Counted from the stretch's first letter, positions 1-8,387 are shown. The stretch is 39,668 nucleotides of DNA from Microbacterium sp. SD291 (GCF_017355365.1 NZ_JADIJR010000027.1:1-39668); one strand, 5' to 3'. Numbers and translations are program-made. Notes: generated by a model from the sequence alone, not told the origin.

Positions 1-24
1 GCGAGCCTTTTCGCGACGGGAGCG
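1..24. repeat. right arm of dispersed palindromic repeat, cut by window edge
   Basis: The first 24 bases match the right arm of the complete palindromic element at 1121-1181, with the shared core TTTTCGCGACGGGAGC. The left arm would lie outside the window. It sits just upstream of the gene starting at 76. A further copy is at 22614-22676. Confidence 0.7.
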
Positions 25-75
25 AGCTGTGGACAACTCGCGGCACGCGGGGCGGGAGCGTGGCAGAGTGCAGCG

Positions 76-1068
76 ATGAAAGCCTCCAGGCCTCTGCCTC
101 TGCATCTCGGTGCTGCGTTCCGCGTCTCGTCCGCGCAAGAGTCCGGCGTGAGTCGCGGACGGCTCGGGCGCGGCGATCTGGAGCGGCCGTTTCACGGTCT
201 GCGCACCATCAGGGAAGCGGATGCCGGCGACCCCGATGACCCGTACGAACGGCAGGCGCTCCATCGCCAGCGCCGCATCAGGATCTATGCGCCGCGTCTG
301 AGCCCCGGCCAGTTCTTCTCGCACGAATCAGCCGCCGCGCTGTGGCTCGCGCCGCTTCCGTTGGCCTGGATCGCCGACGACACCGGCGAGCGAGTCCGTG
401 ACCGGATCGCCCACGGCTCAGAGCTGCCGGTCCATGTGAGCACGCTCGGCGCCTCTCCGCTGGTCCGAACCGCCGGGGTGACCGCGCATCGCGCCAGAGC
501 GCAGACGACCGAGATCGCGATGATCGACGGGATGCTGACCACGACCGCTGCGTGCACATGGGCGAGCCTCGGCGCGCTCGCGCTCACGGACCTCGTCGCC
601 CTCGGTGACTACTTCTGCCGAGTCTGGCGGCCGGGTCCCGGCCGGCCGAATGCGGAGGCGCCGCCGATCAGCACGCGGATCGAACTCCAGAAGGCCATCG
701 ACAAGGGTCGTCGCGTCGGCATCCGCCGCCTGCGTGAGGCGATCGAACTCGTACGTGAGGATTCCTGGTCGCCTCGCGAATCAGTGGTGCGATGCCACCT
801 CGTCTTCGCGGGCCTCCCGGAGCCCGAACTGAATCACGACGTCTTCGACGACGACGGTCGTTTCCTCGGATGCGTGGATCTCGCCTATCCGGCGCGCAAG
901 GTCGCGATCGAGTATCAGAGCGTGATGCACAGCCGAAACTACGCCGCGGACGTCGAGCGGATCGCCGCCCTGCGCGCCGCCGGCTGGAACGTGATCGAGG
1001 TCACCGCCGCGCTCCTCGGCGCCCCCGACAAGCTGGTCGCCCGCGTCCGCGCCACCCTGCGCCACTGA
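76..1068 (+). CDS. hypothetical protein with C-terminal DUF559/Vsr-like nuclease fold
   Basis: This 330-residue protein resembles a common actinobacterial type: an N-terminal winged-helix-like segment (about residues 20-45, of the AbiEi-antitoxin kind), a middle region, and a C-terminal PD-(D/E)XK-like domain. The C-terminal signature is visible as E235 in a SPRES segment, D268 in CVDLAYP and E279-Y-Q281, followed by an amphipathic helix and the terminal strand GWNVIEVT typical of DUF559 proteins. The usual acidic-x-Lys is E-Y-Q, so catalysis is uncertain. No toxin partner lies beside it, so a toxin-antitoxin role is not supported. A CAGAGT box at 64-69, six bases before the ATG, suggests a leaderless transcript. 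The family call is by motif recall; the biological role is unknown. Confidence 0.6.
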   Translation: MKASRPLPLHLGAAFRVSSAQESGVSRGRLGRGDLERPFHGLRTIREADAGDPDDPYERQALHRQRRIRIYAPRLSPGQFFSHESAAALWLAPLPLAWIADDTGERVRDRIAHGSELPVHVSTLGASPLVRTAGVTAHRARAQTTEIAMIDGMLTTTAACTWASLGALALTDLVALGDYFCRVWRPGPGRPNAEAPPISTRIELQKAIDKGRRVGIRRLREAIELVREDSWSPRESVVRCHLVFAGLPEPELNHDVFDDDGRFLGCVDLAYPARKVAIEYQSVMHSRNYAADVERIAALRAAGWNVIEVTAALLGAPDKLVARVRATLRH

Positions 1069-1120
1069 CCCCGGTTGGCCTCCCCTCCCGCGCTGCCGCG
1101 CTTGACCCGGCCTGACACCC

Positions 1121-1181
1121 GCTCCCGTCGCGAAAATGCTCGCCATTCCGCCGCCATAGCGAGCCTTTTCGCGACGGGAGC
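1121..1181. repeat. palindromic repeat element, complete copy
   Basis: Two 23-base arms (1121-1143 and 1159-1181) are inverted copies with one mismatch, separated by a 15-base loop. The left arm begins GCTCCCGTCGCGAAAATG. It lies between the convergent ends of the nuclease-like gene and the amidohydrolase gene, so it could act as a bidirectional terminator, but it has no U-tract. The same core sequence recurs at 1-24 and 22614-22676. Confidence 0.8.
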
Positions 1182-1203
1182 GAAGCGGGAGCAGGCAACC
1201 GAC

Positions 1204-2103
1204 TCAGACCCGGTAGAACTCCGCGGCGTTGCGCCACATGATGGCGTCCACGTCGAAGCCGCGTGCGGTCGCCCAGTCGGCGACGACCCTCGCCCAGCGA
1301 TCGCGAGCCGTGTACTGGTAGGTCGGCGAGCCGTCGGCCGGGGCATGCGGGTCCCCGGCCTCCGCCGGGCCGATCGCCGACACCGGCCAGTCGCTCCCCC
1401 ACATCAGCCGGTCGGCGCCGAATGCGTCGGCTGCGGCGTCGAGGAAGGGCTGGACCTGCGCCGCGCTCCAGTCGCCTCCCGCTTCGGAGGGCAGGCCAGA
1501 CAACTTGCAGAAGACCTGCGGATGCCGCGCCAGGGCGTGCAGATCCGACACCCATCCGGCCGAAGGAGCCTGCGGCGACCCCGCCGTTCCGACGACCGGC
1601 TTCCCGAGGTGATCGAGCACCATGCGCAGCTCCGGGACGGCCTGCGCGAGCCGCGCCGCCTCCGGCAGCTGCCGGTCGCGGATGCAGATGTCGAAGCTCC
1701 ATCCGCGGGCCGCGACCTCGCGCGCGCCGGCGACGAACGCCGACGAGACGGCGAACCCGTCCTGCTCGCCCTGCAGGATGTGCCGGACCCCCACCACGAA
1801 CCGGCTCGCGGCGAGGGCGTCGAGATGTGCCGTGGTGGCGGCTCCGCGATCGAGACGGGCGCCCGCTACGATCGCGCGGACGCCGGCCTGCGGAGCGATC
1901 GACTCCACCCAGCGGACCTCGTCGAGGTGCTGCCGCTCGACGCATTCCGCCTGCACGAACACCGCCGCCTCGTCCCGCACGCCGTCGATGCGCGCATGCT
2001 CGAGCTCGAGATCGGCGAAGGCATACGCCAGCGGGCCCTCCAGCCAGGTGTACTCGAGGACTTCGGGATCCCAGAGGTGCAGGTGTGAATCGAGAACGCG
2101 CAT
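1204..2103 (-). CDS. amidohydrolase-family TIM-barrel hydrolase (L-fuconolactonase-like)
   Basis: The 299-residue protein opens with the HxH metal-binding strand of the amidohydrolase superfamily (LDSHLHLWDP; H7, H9). It continues with LDHLGKP (H165), a VFCKLSG strand near 198-203 and MWGSDWP (D238) near the end. These are the marks of the COG3618 group, which includes L-fuconolactonases and 2-pyrone-4,6-dicarboxylate hydrolases acting on lactones in the cytoplasm. An upstream in-frame ATG at 2133 was rejected: the fold begins at the ATG at 2103, and a CAGGAT box lies six bases before it. The gene is divergent from a GntR/FCD regulator only 46 bases away, which probably controls it. The substrate is likely a sugar lactone, but this cannot be read from sequence. 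Confidence 0.8.
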   Translation of the reverse strand: MRVLDSHLHLWDPEVLEYTWLEGPLAYAFADLELEHARIDGVRDEAAVFVQAECVERQHLDEVRWVESIAPQAGVRAIVAGARLDRGAATTAHLDALAASRFVVGVRHILQGEQDGFAVSSAFVAGAREVAARGWSFDICIRDRQLPEAARLAQAVPELRMVLDHLGKPVVGTAGSPQAPSAGWVSDLHALARHPQVFCKLSGLPSEAGGDWSAAQVQPFLDAAADAFGADRLMWGSDWPVSAIGPAEAGDPHAPADGSPTYQYTARDRWARVVADWATARGFDVDAIMWRNAAEFYRV

Positions 2104-2137
2104 GTCACCATCCTGCCCCAGACATCCGATCAATGAC

Positions 2138-2143
2138 TAGGAT
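2138..2143 (+). promoter_or_regulatory. -10 box of a leaderless promoter (GntR/FCD gene)
   Basis: TAGGAT is followed by six bases and then the ATG at 2150, the spacing expected when transcription begins at the start codon. No Shine-Dalgarno sequence is present. No clear -35 was found. Confidence 0.6.
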
Positions 2144-2149
2144 GACGCC

Positions 2150-2827
2150 ATGGCTGTGACTGACGAGGCGATCGAGAAGATCAAGGCGATGATCGTGGCG
2201 GGCGAGCTCGCCCCCGGCGACCGCCTCCCCCCGGAGAAGGAACTGGCAGAGCGACTCGGACTGTCGCGCAGCTCGATGCGCGAGGCCGTGAAGGCCCTGG
2301 AGGTCATCCGGGTGCTCGACGTGCGCCGCGGCGACGGCACATACGTCACGAGCCTCGAGCCGCACCTGCTGCTGGAGGCGATCTCGTTCGTCGTCGACAT
2401 GCACGACGACGACTCGATGCTGGAGATCTTCGCGGTACGGCGAATGCTGGAATCCCAGGCGACCGGCCTCGCCGCGACCCTAGGCGGCGAAGAGGAGATC
2501 GCGGCGCTCGAGCGCGAGGTCGACGGGGTCGACGCGTCGGTGAGCATCGAGGAGCTCGTCGAGCACGACATCCGCTTCCACCGCGAGATCGTCCGGATGG
2601 CGGGCAACGCCTACCTCGCCAGCCTCATCGAGCACCTGAGCAGCCAGACGGTCCGCGCGCGGGTGTGGCGCGGCGTCACGGAAGGCGGTGCCGTCGAGCG
2701 CACGCTCTCCGAGCACCGGGCGATCGCCGAGGCCATCGCGCGCCACGATCCCGCCCTCGCGACCTCGCTCGCCACCGCGCACATCGCCGGCGTCGAGCGC
2801 TGGCTGCGGCAGGCGGCATCCGCCTGA
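2150..2827 (+). CDS. GntR-family transcriptional regulator, FadR/FCD type
   Basis: This 225-residue regulator has an N-terminal winged helix-turn-helix (about residues 5-65; LPPEKELAERLGLSRSSMRE and the wing RRGDGTYV) and a C-terminal all-helical FCD ligand domain with the usual D-x3-H (DIRFHREI) and later His (SEHRAIAEAI) metal-ligand pattern. FCD regulators usually respond to small carboxylates or sugar acids. It is divergent from the amidohydrolase gene, which suggests control of that gene by a lactone or sugar-acid effector. The ATG at 2150 follows a TAGGAT box by six bases, so the transcript is probably leaderless. Confidence 0.9.
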   Translation: MAVTDEAIEKIKAMIVAGELAPGDRLPPEKELAERLGLSRSSMREAVKALEVIRVLDVRRGDGTYVTSLEPHLLLEAISFVVDMHDDDSMLEIFAVRRMLESQATGLAATLGGEEEIAALEREVDGVDASVSIEELVEHDIRFHREIVRMAGNAYLASLIEHLSSQTVRARVWRGVTEGGAVERTLSEHRAIAEAIARHDPALATSLATAHIAGVERWLRQAASA

Positions 2828-2873
2828 TCCGCCACTGCCGGCAGCCGCCTGTCAAGACGAGCGCGCCAAGCCG

Positions 2874-3536
2874 TCAGGCTCCGAGCCGCACCATCGTCGC
2901 GTCGAACTCGGCCGCCGAGCTCTCACTCACGTCGTGGAACAGCATCTGCTCGATCACGTCCGGCGCGGCCGTGAAGTACGGGACGCCCGCCAGACGCAGG
3001 CCGGTGATGTCGTCGGGTGAGCGGAGGCTCGCGGCGAGCACGTTCGAGTCGCTGCCGGCGCAGACCGCCTGCATCTCGGCGATCACGGCGTCGCCGTCGA
3101 TGCCGGCATCCCGCATCCGCCCGAGATAGGGCGCGATGTACTGCGCGCCGATGCTCGCGCAGGCGAGCGCCTGAGCGACCGAGTACACGGCCGTCACGAG
3201 CACCGTCGCCCCGTCGCGGACCAGAGCGGATGCCGCCGCGAACCCGTCGCGCGTCGCCGGAACCTTCACCGCGACGCGGTCACCGAGGGTGAGGATCCCC
3301 TCCGCGTTGCGGAGGAACGACGCCGTGTCCGCACCCCAGGTCTGGAAGAAGATCTCCCTCGCACCCTCGCTCTGCCAGCGGGCGTAGAGCTCCGGGATCT
3401 CCCCGGCCGTCCGCCCGCCGCGCTCGAGGATCGTGGGGTTGGTGGTCACGCCGTGCACGACACCGGCCTCGAGGAGCGCGGAGACGCGTTCGACATCGGC
3501 GCTGTCGACATAGAGACGGGGGGCGAGCGCAGTCAT
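2874..3536 (-). CDS. transaldolase-like / fructose-6-phosphate aldolase-family protein
   Basis: The 220-residue protein has the length and motifs of the short transaldolase family (TalC/FSA): LYVDSADVERV at the N terminus, GVTTNPTIL near residue 30, the Schiff-base lysine in VAVKVPATRDG, and an AQYIAPYLGRM segment. These enzymes cleave or form dihydroxyacetone-type ketose phosphates by Schiff-base chemistry. The ATG at 3536 has a GAGGAG ribosome site at suitable distance. Reading frame continues upstream, but only as antisense of rbsK, so the long version was rejected. It is divergent from rbsK across a region with two related operator-like sites, suggesting shared control of pentose use. Confidence 0.82.
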   Translation of the reverse strand: MTALAPRLYVDSADVERVSALLEAGVVHGVTTNPTILERGGRTAGEIPELYARWQSEGAREIFFQTWGADTASFLRNAEGILTLGDRVAVKVPATRDGFAAASALVRDGATVLVTAVYSVAQALACASIGAQYIAPYLGRMRDAGIDGDAVIAEMQAVCAGSDSNVLAASLRSPDDITGLRLAGVPYFTAAPDVIEQMLFHDVSESSAAEFDATMVRLGA

Positions 3537-3555
3537 CGGATCTCCTCGGGGACAA

Positions 3556-3595
3556 CCTGTCGTTACAGGCTGTGATTCGGCTAATGTAATGACAG
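3556..3595. promoter_or_regulatory. candidate GntR operator pair between aldolase and rbsK
   Basis: CTGTCGTTACA (3557-3567) lies within the palindrome CCTGTCGTTACAGG (3556-3569), and TGTAATGACAG (3585-3595) is the same site in inverted orientation with one change. The core TGTCRTTACA resembles GntR-family operators. It sits in the divergent promoter region, and the likely regulator is the GntR/UTRA protein encoded at 5065. This is inference from sequence only. Confidence 0.45.
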
Positions 3596-3662
3596 CCACG
3601 GAGGATGTCAAAGAAGTCCGGGGCCCGAGAGACGGACGCCGTCGACGACCAGCAGGAGCGCC

Positions 3663-4649
3663 ATGACACCCGCCACCCTCCCGGACCGCAGCGGCGTGGT
3701 CATCGTCGGCAGCGTCACGGCCGACGTGACGACCTTCTCGGAGCGGCTGCCCGCCCGAGGTGAGACGATCCTCGGCGACGAGTTCACCCTCATGCTCGGC
3801 GGCAAGGGCGCGAACCAGGCCGTGGCCGCAGGCCGCTCCGGCGCTCGCACGAGCTTCGTCGGGTGCGTGGGCGACGACCTCTTCCACGACCTCGTCGTGA
3901 ACGGGCTGTCCGAGGCCGGCGTCGACCTCACCCACCTGCGTACCGTGCCGGGGCCCACCGGCATCGCCCACATCCGCGTCGACGCCTCCGCGCAGAACGA
4001 CATCGTGATGGTGCCGCTCGCCAACGCCGCGCTCAGTGCCGAGCAGGTCGACACGGCGCTCGCGGCGCTGGCGCCGACGACATCCGTCCTGCTCACCCAG
4101 CTCGAGACGCCGTCGAGCCTCACCGCGCACATCACCGCGCGCGCCCGCGAGCACGGGATGACCGTGATCCTCGACCCGGCGCCCGCGGCACCGCTGCCCG
4201 ACGACCTGTGGCGCAGCATCGACATCGTCACCCCGAACGAGACCGAGGCCACGCTCATCAGCGGAGTCGAGGTGACGGATGCCGCAACGGCGGAGCAGGC
4301 CGGACGCTGGTTCCTCGACCGGGGCGTCGGCGCCGCCGTGATCACGCTCGCAGGACAGGGCTCCTGCGTCGTGACCGCCGACGGAGCAACCGTCGTCCCG
4401 CCGTTCCCTGTCGAAGCCGTCGACACCACCGCCGCGGGCGACGCCTACGCGGGCTACCTCGGCGCGGCACTCGCGAACGGCGGATCGCTGACGGATGCCG
4501 TTCGTCTCGCGACCGCGGCCGGCGCCCTCGCCGTGACCAGGCAGGGCGCGTCGCCGAGCCTGCCGCTGCGCGCGGAGGTCGACGCCTTCCTGTCCGAACG
4601 AGAAGCCGAACGAGAAGCCGAACGAGAAGCCCAACGAGACGCCCGCTGA
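3663..4649 (+). CDS. rbsK: ribokinase (PfkB family)
   Basis: The 328-residue protein is a PfkB sugar kinase that phosphorylates ribose (or a similar pentose) with ATP. It shows the first signature GGKGANQAVAAGRSGA near residues 45-60, the substrate segment after it, VTPNETEA, and the second signature DTTAAGDAYAGYLGAAL with the catalytic Asp. The neighbour rbsD nine bases downstream supports ribose as substrate. The ATG has an AGGAG site a few bases upstream. The C terminus is odd: it ends in EREAEREAEREAQRDAR, encoded by a 12-base tandem repeat (4595-4642) beyond the normal kinase fold. No ribose transporter gene is in the window. Confidence 0.9.
   Translation: MTPATLPDRSGVVIVGSVTADVTTFSERLPARGETILGDEFTLMLGGKGANQAVAAGRSGARTSFVGCVGDDLFHDLVVNGLSEAGVDLTHLRTVPGPTGIAHIRVDASAQNDIVMVPLANAALSAEQVDTALAALAPTTSVLLTQLETPSSLTAHITARAREHGMTVILDPAPAAPLPDDLWRSIDIVTPNETEATLISGVEVTDAATAEQAGRWFLDRGVGAAVITLAGQGSCVVTADGATVVPPFPVEAVDTTAAGDAYAGYLGAALANGGSLTDAVRLATAAGALAVTRQGASPSLPLRAEVDAFLSEREAEREAEREAQRDAR
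4595..4642 (+). repeat. 12-bp tandem repeat in the 3' end of rbsK
   Basis: Three perfect copies of CGAACGAGAAGC plus one diverged copy run from 4595 to 4642. They keep the reading frame and encode EREA units at the C terminus of ribokinase. Length variation between strains would only change the tail. Confidence 0.85.
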
Positions 4650-4658
4650 GGAGCACCC

Positions 4659-5063
4659 ATGCGCAAGACCGCGACGACGATCAACCCGGCGCTCTCCCGG
4701 GTCATCAGCGAGACCGGGCACACCGACCTGCTCGTCGTGACCGACGCCGGGCTCCCCATCCCGCCGGGGTCCGAGCGGATCGACCTGGCGTACCGTCCTG
4801 GTGCGCCGGCGTTCCTCGACGTGCTCGACACCGTGCTCGCCGAGCTGGTCGTCGAGGGCGCCACGGTCTCAGCCGAGGTCGCCGAGAAGAGCCCAGAGGT
4901 CCTCGCGGCGCTCCGCGAGCGCTTCGCCGGGATGGGCTTCGAGATCGAGCTGGTGCCGCACGTCGAGTTCAAGAAGCTCACACACGGCGCGAGGGCGTTC
5001 GTGCGCTCCGGCGAGTTCACCCCGTACGCGAACGTGATCCTGCATGCCGGGGTGGCGTACTGA
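4659..5063 (+). CDS. rbsD: D-ribose pyranase
   Basis: This 134-residue protein matches RbsD in length and in its motifs: MRKTATTINPALSRVI at the N terminus, the catalytic His-Asp segment ETGHTD near residue 20, VTDAGLPIP, the middle EFKKLT and a C-terminal PYANVILHAGVAY. RbsD interconverts the pyranose and furanose forms of ribose so that ribokinase can use it. The gene follows rbsK by nine bases and precedes the GntR gene by one base, so the three form one operon. Confidence 0.93.
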   Translation: MRKTATTINPALSRVISETGHTDLLVVTDAGLPIPPGSERIDLAYRPGAPAFLDVLDTVLAELVVEGATVSAEVAEKSPEVLAALRERFAGMGFEIELVPHVEFKKLTHGARAFVRSGEFTPYANVILHAGVAY

Positions 5064-5064
5064 C

Positions 5065-5877
5065 ATGAGCGAGACCACGGATGCCATCGACCGCCGCTCC
5101 GCGGCCCCGATGTACGACCAGCTGCGCCGGCTGATCGTCGACGGCATCGCCAGAGACGGACTGCAGCCGGGCGACCCGCTGCCCGGCGAGCACCGGCTCT
5201 GCGAGCGGTACGGCATCTCCCGCACGGTCGTGCGGCAGGCGCTCGCGCAGCTCGAGCACGAGGGCCTCGTCGAGCGGGTCAAGGGCAAGGGCACCTTCGT
5301 GTCGCGGCCTCGCACCAGCGAGCACCTCGTGCACACCCTGGTCGGGCTATACGACGACGTGGAGCGCCGCGGCGGGCACGTCCACAGCGATGTGCTGCGA
5401 CATGAGCTCATCGACGCCGACGACGAGATCGCGGCAGCGCTGGAGGTCGAGGCCGGTTCGCCCGTCGTGGTGCTCGATCGCCTCCGTCACGTCGACGGCG
5501 AACCGTGGTCACTCTCGACCACCTGGATGCCGGAGCAGGTCGGCCGGGTCACGCTGGGCGCGGATCTCGCCGAGGCCTCGCTGTACCGGCTGCTCGCGCA
5601 GCAGGGCTTCGTGGCGACGCACGGAGTGCGCTCGGCCGAGGCGACGGTCGCCACGCACGAGCAGGCGCAGCATCTCGGCGTGAGTGCGGGGTCGGCGCTG
5701 CTGCGGCTGCGCAGCGTGAGCCGCGACGCGTCCGGAACGCCGATCGAGTACTTCGTGGCGCATCACCGCGGCGACCGCTCGCGCTTCGAGTTCCAGCTGC
5801 AGCAGGAGCAGTCGCAGGCGTCGCTGCTGCATGTCGGCGGCGACGGCGCCACTTCCCGCGCAGGCACCGCCGGCTGA
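5065..5877 (+). CDS. GntR-family regulator, HutC/UTRA type
   Basis: The 270-residue protein has an N-terminal winged helix ([44 protein letters not shown]) and a C-terminal UTRA effector domain with the typical [21 protein letters not shown] and [19 protein letters not shown] segments. UTRA regulators of this kind bind phosphorylated sugars or amino sugars. The ATG at 5065 was chosen over the in-frame ATG at 5044, which overlaps rbsD and precedes no conserved sequence. Being last in the rbsK-rbsD operon, it is the likely local regulator, with the operator-like pair at 3556-3595 as candidate target. Confidence 0.88.
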   Translation: MSETTDAIDRRSAAPMYDQLRRLIVDGIARDGLQPGDPLPGEHRLCERYGISRTVVRQALAQLEHEGLVERVKGKGTFVSRPRTSEHLVHTLVGLYDDVERRGGHVHSDVLRHELIDADDEIAAALEVEAGSPVVVLDRLRHVDGEPWSLSTTWMPEQVGRVTLGADLAEASLYRLLAQQGFVATHGVRSAEATVATHEQAQHLGVSAGSALLRLRSVSRDASGTPIEYFVAHHRGDRSRFEFQLQQEQSQASLLHVGGDGATSRAGTAG

Positions 5878-5886
5878 GCACCCCGG

Positions 5887-5892
5887 TAGTCT
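5887..5892 (+). promoter_or_regulatory. -10 box of a leaderless promoter (Cds1-like gene)
   Basis: TAGTCT is followed by seven bases and the ATG at 5900. No ribosome site is present before the ATG. This separates the gene transcriptionally from the GntR gene that ends at 5877. Confidence 0.6.
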
Positions 5893-5899
5893 CGACTCC

Positions 5900-6958
5900 A
5901 TGAGCGACTGGACCAGCACCGCGATCGCCCTGCTGGAAGCCGACGCGAACCGCAGCGCCGACACGCATCTGCACCTGTTCCCGCTGCCGACGGAGTGGGG
6001 CATCGATCTGTACCTGAAGGACGAGTCGGTGCATCCGACCGGCTCCCTCAAGCACCGCCTCGCGCGCTCGCTGATCCTGTACGGCCTGGTCAACGGCCGC
6101 ATCCGCGAGGACACCGTCCTGGTGGAGTCCTCCAGCGGATCGACCGCCGTGTCGGAGGCGTACTTCGCGCGGATGCTGGGACTGACGTTCATCACGGTCG
6201 TCCCCCGCTCGACCAGCCAGGAGAAGATCGACCTGATCGAGTTCTACGGCGGGCGCTGCCACTTCGTCGACGCGGCCTCGGACATCTCACCCGAGGCGCA
6301 GCGGCTGGCCTCGGACTGCCGCGGGCACTACCTCGACCAGTTCACGTACGCCGAGCGGGCGACCGACTGGCGCGGCAACAACAACATCGCCGAGAGCGTG
6401 TTCAGCCAGCTCTCGCAGGAGCGGCATCCGGTCCCCCGCTGGATCGTCGTGGGCGCCGGCACCGGCGGCACCAGCGCGACCTTCGGCCGGTACGTCAAGT
6501 ACCGGCGGCACGACACCCGGATCGCGGTCGTCGATCCCGAAGGCTCGGCGTTCTACGACGGCTGGGCGGGGACGACGGATGCTCCGGCCGGCCGGCCGAG
6601 CCGCATCGAGGGCATCGGCAGGCCGCGAGTCGAGCCGTCGTTCGTGCCGAGCGTGATCCACGAGATGCTGCAGATCCCGGACGCCGGCTCGATCGCCGCC
6701 ATCCGCCTGCTGAAGGAGCGCACCCTGCACTGGGCGGGCGGCTCCACGGGCACGAACCTGTACGGCGCGTTCCAGCTGATCGCCCGGATGCGGGCCGCAG
6801 GCGAGACCGGCAGCGTCGTCACGCTGATCTGCGACGGCGGCGCCCGCTACGCCGGCACCTACTACTCCGACGACTGGGTCGCCGGGCAGGGCTGGGACCT
6901 CGCCCCGCACCGCGCGCGCCTCGACCGGTTCCTGGAGACCGGCGACTGGGTGGAGTGA
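5900..6958 (+). CDS. PLP-dependent cysteine synthase-family enzyme (Cds1-like L-cysteine desulfhydrase)
   Basis: The 352-residue protein belongs to fold-type II PLP enzymes. The PLP lysine is K51 in PTGSLKHR, the phosphate loop is [14 protein letters not shown], and the substrate loop is [10 protein letters not shown]. The distinctive segments [13 protein letters not shown] and WAGGSTGTN fit the subgroup containing mycobacterial Cds1, which degrades L-cysteine to pyruvate, ammonia and sulfide. Cysteine synthase or another beta-elimination reaction is possible. An upstream in-frame ATG at 5831 overlaps the GntR gene and was rejected in favour of the ATG at 5900, which has a -10 box seven bases before it. 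No sulfur-assimilation genes lie nearby. Confidence 0.82.
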   Translation: MSDWTSTAIALLEADANRSADTHLHLFPLPTEWGIDLYLKDESVHPTGSLKHRLARSLILYGLVNGRIREDTVLVESSSGSTAVSEAYFARMLGLTFITVVPRSTSQEKIDLIEFYGGRCHFVDAASDISPEAQRLASDCRGHYLDQFTYAERATDWRGNNNIAESVFSQLSQERHPVPRWIVVGAGTGGTSATFGRYVKYRRHDTRIAVVDPEGSAFYDGWAGTTDAPAGRPSRIEGIGRPRVEPSFVPSVIHEMLQIPDAGSIAAIRLLKERTLHWAGGSTGTNLYGAFQLIARMRAAGETGSVVTLICDGGARYAGTYYSDDWVAGQGWDLAPHRARLDRFLETGDWVE

Positions 6959-6978
6959 CCGCGCATGCGAGACCTGGG

Positions 6979-6984
6979 TACGCT
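6979..6984 (+). promoter_or_regulatory. -10 box of a leaderless promoter (ACT protein gene)
   Basis: TACGCT precedes the ATG at 6991 by six bases, with no Shine-Dalgarno sequence. It lies just after the stop codon of the upstream gene, so the ACT gene probably has its own promoter. Confidence 0.6.
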
Positions 6985-6990
6985 GTCGGC

Positions 6991-7500
6991 ATGACCACTC
7001 TCATCCTCACTGTCGCGGGTGCTGACCGGCCGGGCCTCGTCGCCGCGGTCGCCGATGTCGTCGATGCGCACGGCGGCAACTGGGAGAACAGCCGTCTGTC
7101 CGAGCTCGCCGGCACGTTCGCCGGCGTGATCGAGGTGTCCGTCGCCCCGGATCGCGCGCGGGAGTTCCAGGCGGCGCTGCGCGGGCTCGAGGGGCTGCTG
7201 ACCGTCTCGGTCCTCACCGGCTCGGAGGAAGCGGATGCCGCCAGCGAGCGACTGTTGTCGATCCAGGTGCTGGGCAACGACCGCCCCGGCATCGTCCGCG
7301 AGGTGTCCGCAGCCCTGAACGCGCATGCCCTGAGCATCGAGGAGCTCACCACCGAGACCCGGGATGCCGCGATGGCCGGAGGGCGCCTGTTCGAGGCGTC
7401 GGTCACGGCGAAGGTCCCGGCATCCGTCGACCTCGACGACCTGCGCGCCGACCTCGAGCGCCTCGCCACCGAGATCCAGGTGGACATCAGCCTGCGCTGA
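6991..7500 (+). CDS. double ACT-domain protein (GcvR-like)
   Basis: The 169-residue protein consists of two ACT domains. The first begins TLILTVAGADRPGLVAAVAD and the second LLSIQVLGNDRPGIVREVSA near residue 91, each with the conserved D-R-P-G turn that binds small ligands, usually amino acids. Two-ACT proteins of this length resemble GcvR, the glycine-cleavage repressor accessory protein of Escherichia coli, but actinobacterial members are uncharacterised regulators. The ATG at 6991 follows a TACGCT box by six bases. It is convergent with the GntR gene, with 15 bases between them. Confidence 0.82.
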   Translation: MTTLILTVAGADRPGLVAAVADVVDAHGGNWENSRLSELAGTFAGVIEVSVAPDRAREFQAALRGLEGLLTVSVLTGSEEADAASERLLSIQVLGNDRPGIVREVSAALNAHALSIEELTTETRDAAMAGGRLFEASVTAKVPASVDLDDLRADLERLATEIQVDISLR

Positions 7501-7515
7501 ATCGGCGCGTACGCG

Positions 7516-8223
7516 TCAGCGGGCGACTGCCTCGCCGTTCGGCGCCTCCGCGTCCGAGTACCGGCGCACCCAGTACTCGGTGTACGCCACGTGGGCGGAT
7601 GCCGCCGCGGATGCGGCGACGGGATCGGCCGCCGCGAGGCCGCGCAGGATCGCCCGGTGCCCCTCGTCGGAATGCGTCTTCAGCTCGGCGGCATCGTGCG
7701 CATCGGGGATCCGGTAGGCGCGCGACCGCGACCTCAGCACGTTGATCAGGCTCGTGAGCGCGTCGTTCCCGGCGACCTCGGAGATCGTCATGTGGAACTG
7801 GTGGTCGAGACGCGAGTGCTTCTCGAAGTCGTCGCTCGCCTCGATCTCGTCGAGCAGGAGCGCGAGCCTGTCCACTGTGTCCTGATCCATGCGCGCCGCG
7901 GCGAGCGCCGCCGCGTGCGGCTCCAGGATGCGCCGGAGCTCGGTGAGCTCGAGCACGCCGGCCATGGGCAGCAGTCCCACGGTCAGCGAGAGACTCCCGA
8001 TCAGGTCGGCCGCACGGAGCTCGCCGACGTAGCTGCCGGAGCCGTGGCGGGTCTCCAGCACGCCGAGGGCCGCGAGCATCCGGATCGCCTCACGCAGCGA
8101 ACCGCGCGACACCCCGAGCCGTTCGCACAGCTCGCCCTCGCTCGGCAGCCGATCCCCCGGGCGCAGCGCGCCGTCGGCGATCAGCGTCCGCAGCCCGTGA
8201 AGCGCCGTGTCCAACGCGCTCAT
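7516..8223 (-). CDS. GntR-family transcriptional regulator, FadR/FCD type
   Basis: The 235-residue protein has a winged helix (LPSEGELCERLGVSRGSLREAI, wing RHGSGSYV) and an FCD domain with the metal-ligand pattern RLDHQFHMTI and a later HRAIL. Three in-frame ATGs exist at 8298, 8229 and 8223. The one at 8223 is best because GGGGAGG lies six bases before it, whereas it touches the ATG at 8229. The gene is divergent from the aminotransferase and sugar importer operon, so it probably represses that operon in response to the imported compound or a metabolite. Its likely operators are in the AT-rich divergent region at 8280-8365. Confidence 0.9.
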   Translation of the reverse strand: MSALDTALHGLRTLIADGALRPGDRLPSEGELCERLGVSRGSLREAIRMLAALGVLETRHGSGSYVGELRAADLIGSLSLTVGLLPMAGVLELTELRRILEPHAAALAAARMDQDTVDRLALLLDEIEASDDFEKHSRLDHQFHMTISEVAGNDALTSLINVLRSRSRAYRIPDAHDAAELKTHSDEGHRAILRGLAAADPVAASAAASAHVAYTEYWVRRYSDAEAPNGEAVAR

Positions 8224-8283
8224 CGTCATCCTCCCCGACGCCCCCAACTCTCCTGCGAGTCTGTCGGATGTCGACCATCTCGC

Positions 8284-8362
8284 ATATTCGTATAACAACT
8301 TGAGGCAATTCTCCGTTATTTATGGCGTAATGGGAACCCGTATGGCAAAGTTGTGCAACAAC
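8284..8362. promoter_or_regulatory. divergent promoter/operator region of sugar importer operon
   Basis: This stretch is much richer in A and T than its surroundings and lies between the divergent GntR and aminotransferase genes. It contains GTATAACAAC near 8290 and GTTGTGCAACAAC at 8350-8362, whose core GTTG-TG-CAAC is an exact inverted repeat. Such short inverted repeats are plausible FCD-type GntR sites. Individual -10 and -35 boxes could not be fixed with confidence. Confidence 0.5.
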
Positions 8363-8387
8363 TCGCCCGACTTCCCGATGAGGACCG

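Noticed and set aside
76..1068. AbiEi antitoxin of an abortive-infection system
   Set aside because: There is some N-terminal resemblance, but no AbiEii-like nucleotidyltransferase gene adjoins, and the C terminus is a nuclease-like domain found in many stand-alone actinobacterial proteins.
3537..4721. Long N-terminal extension of the aldolase gene
   Set aside because: This part is antisense to rbsK. A ribosome site and family length support the start at 3536.
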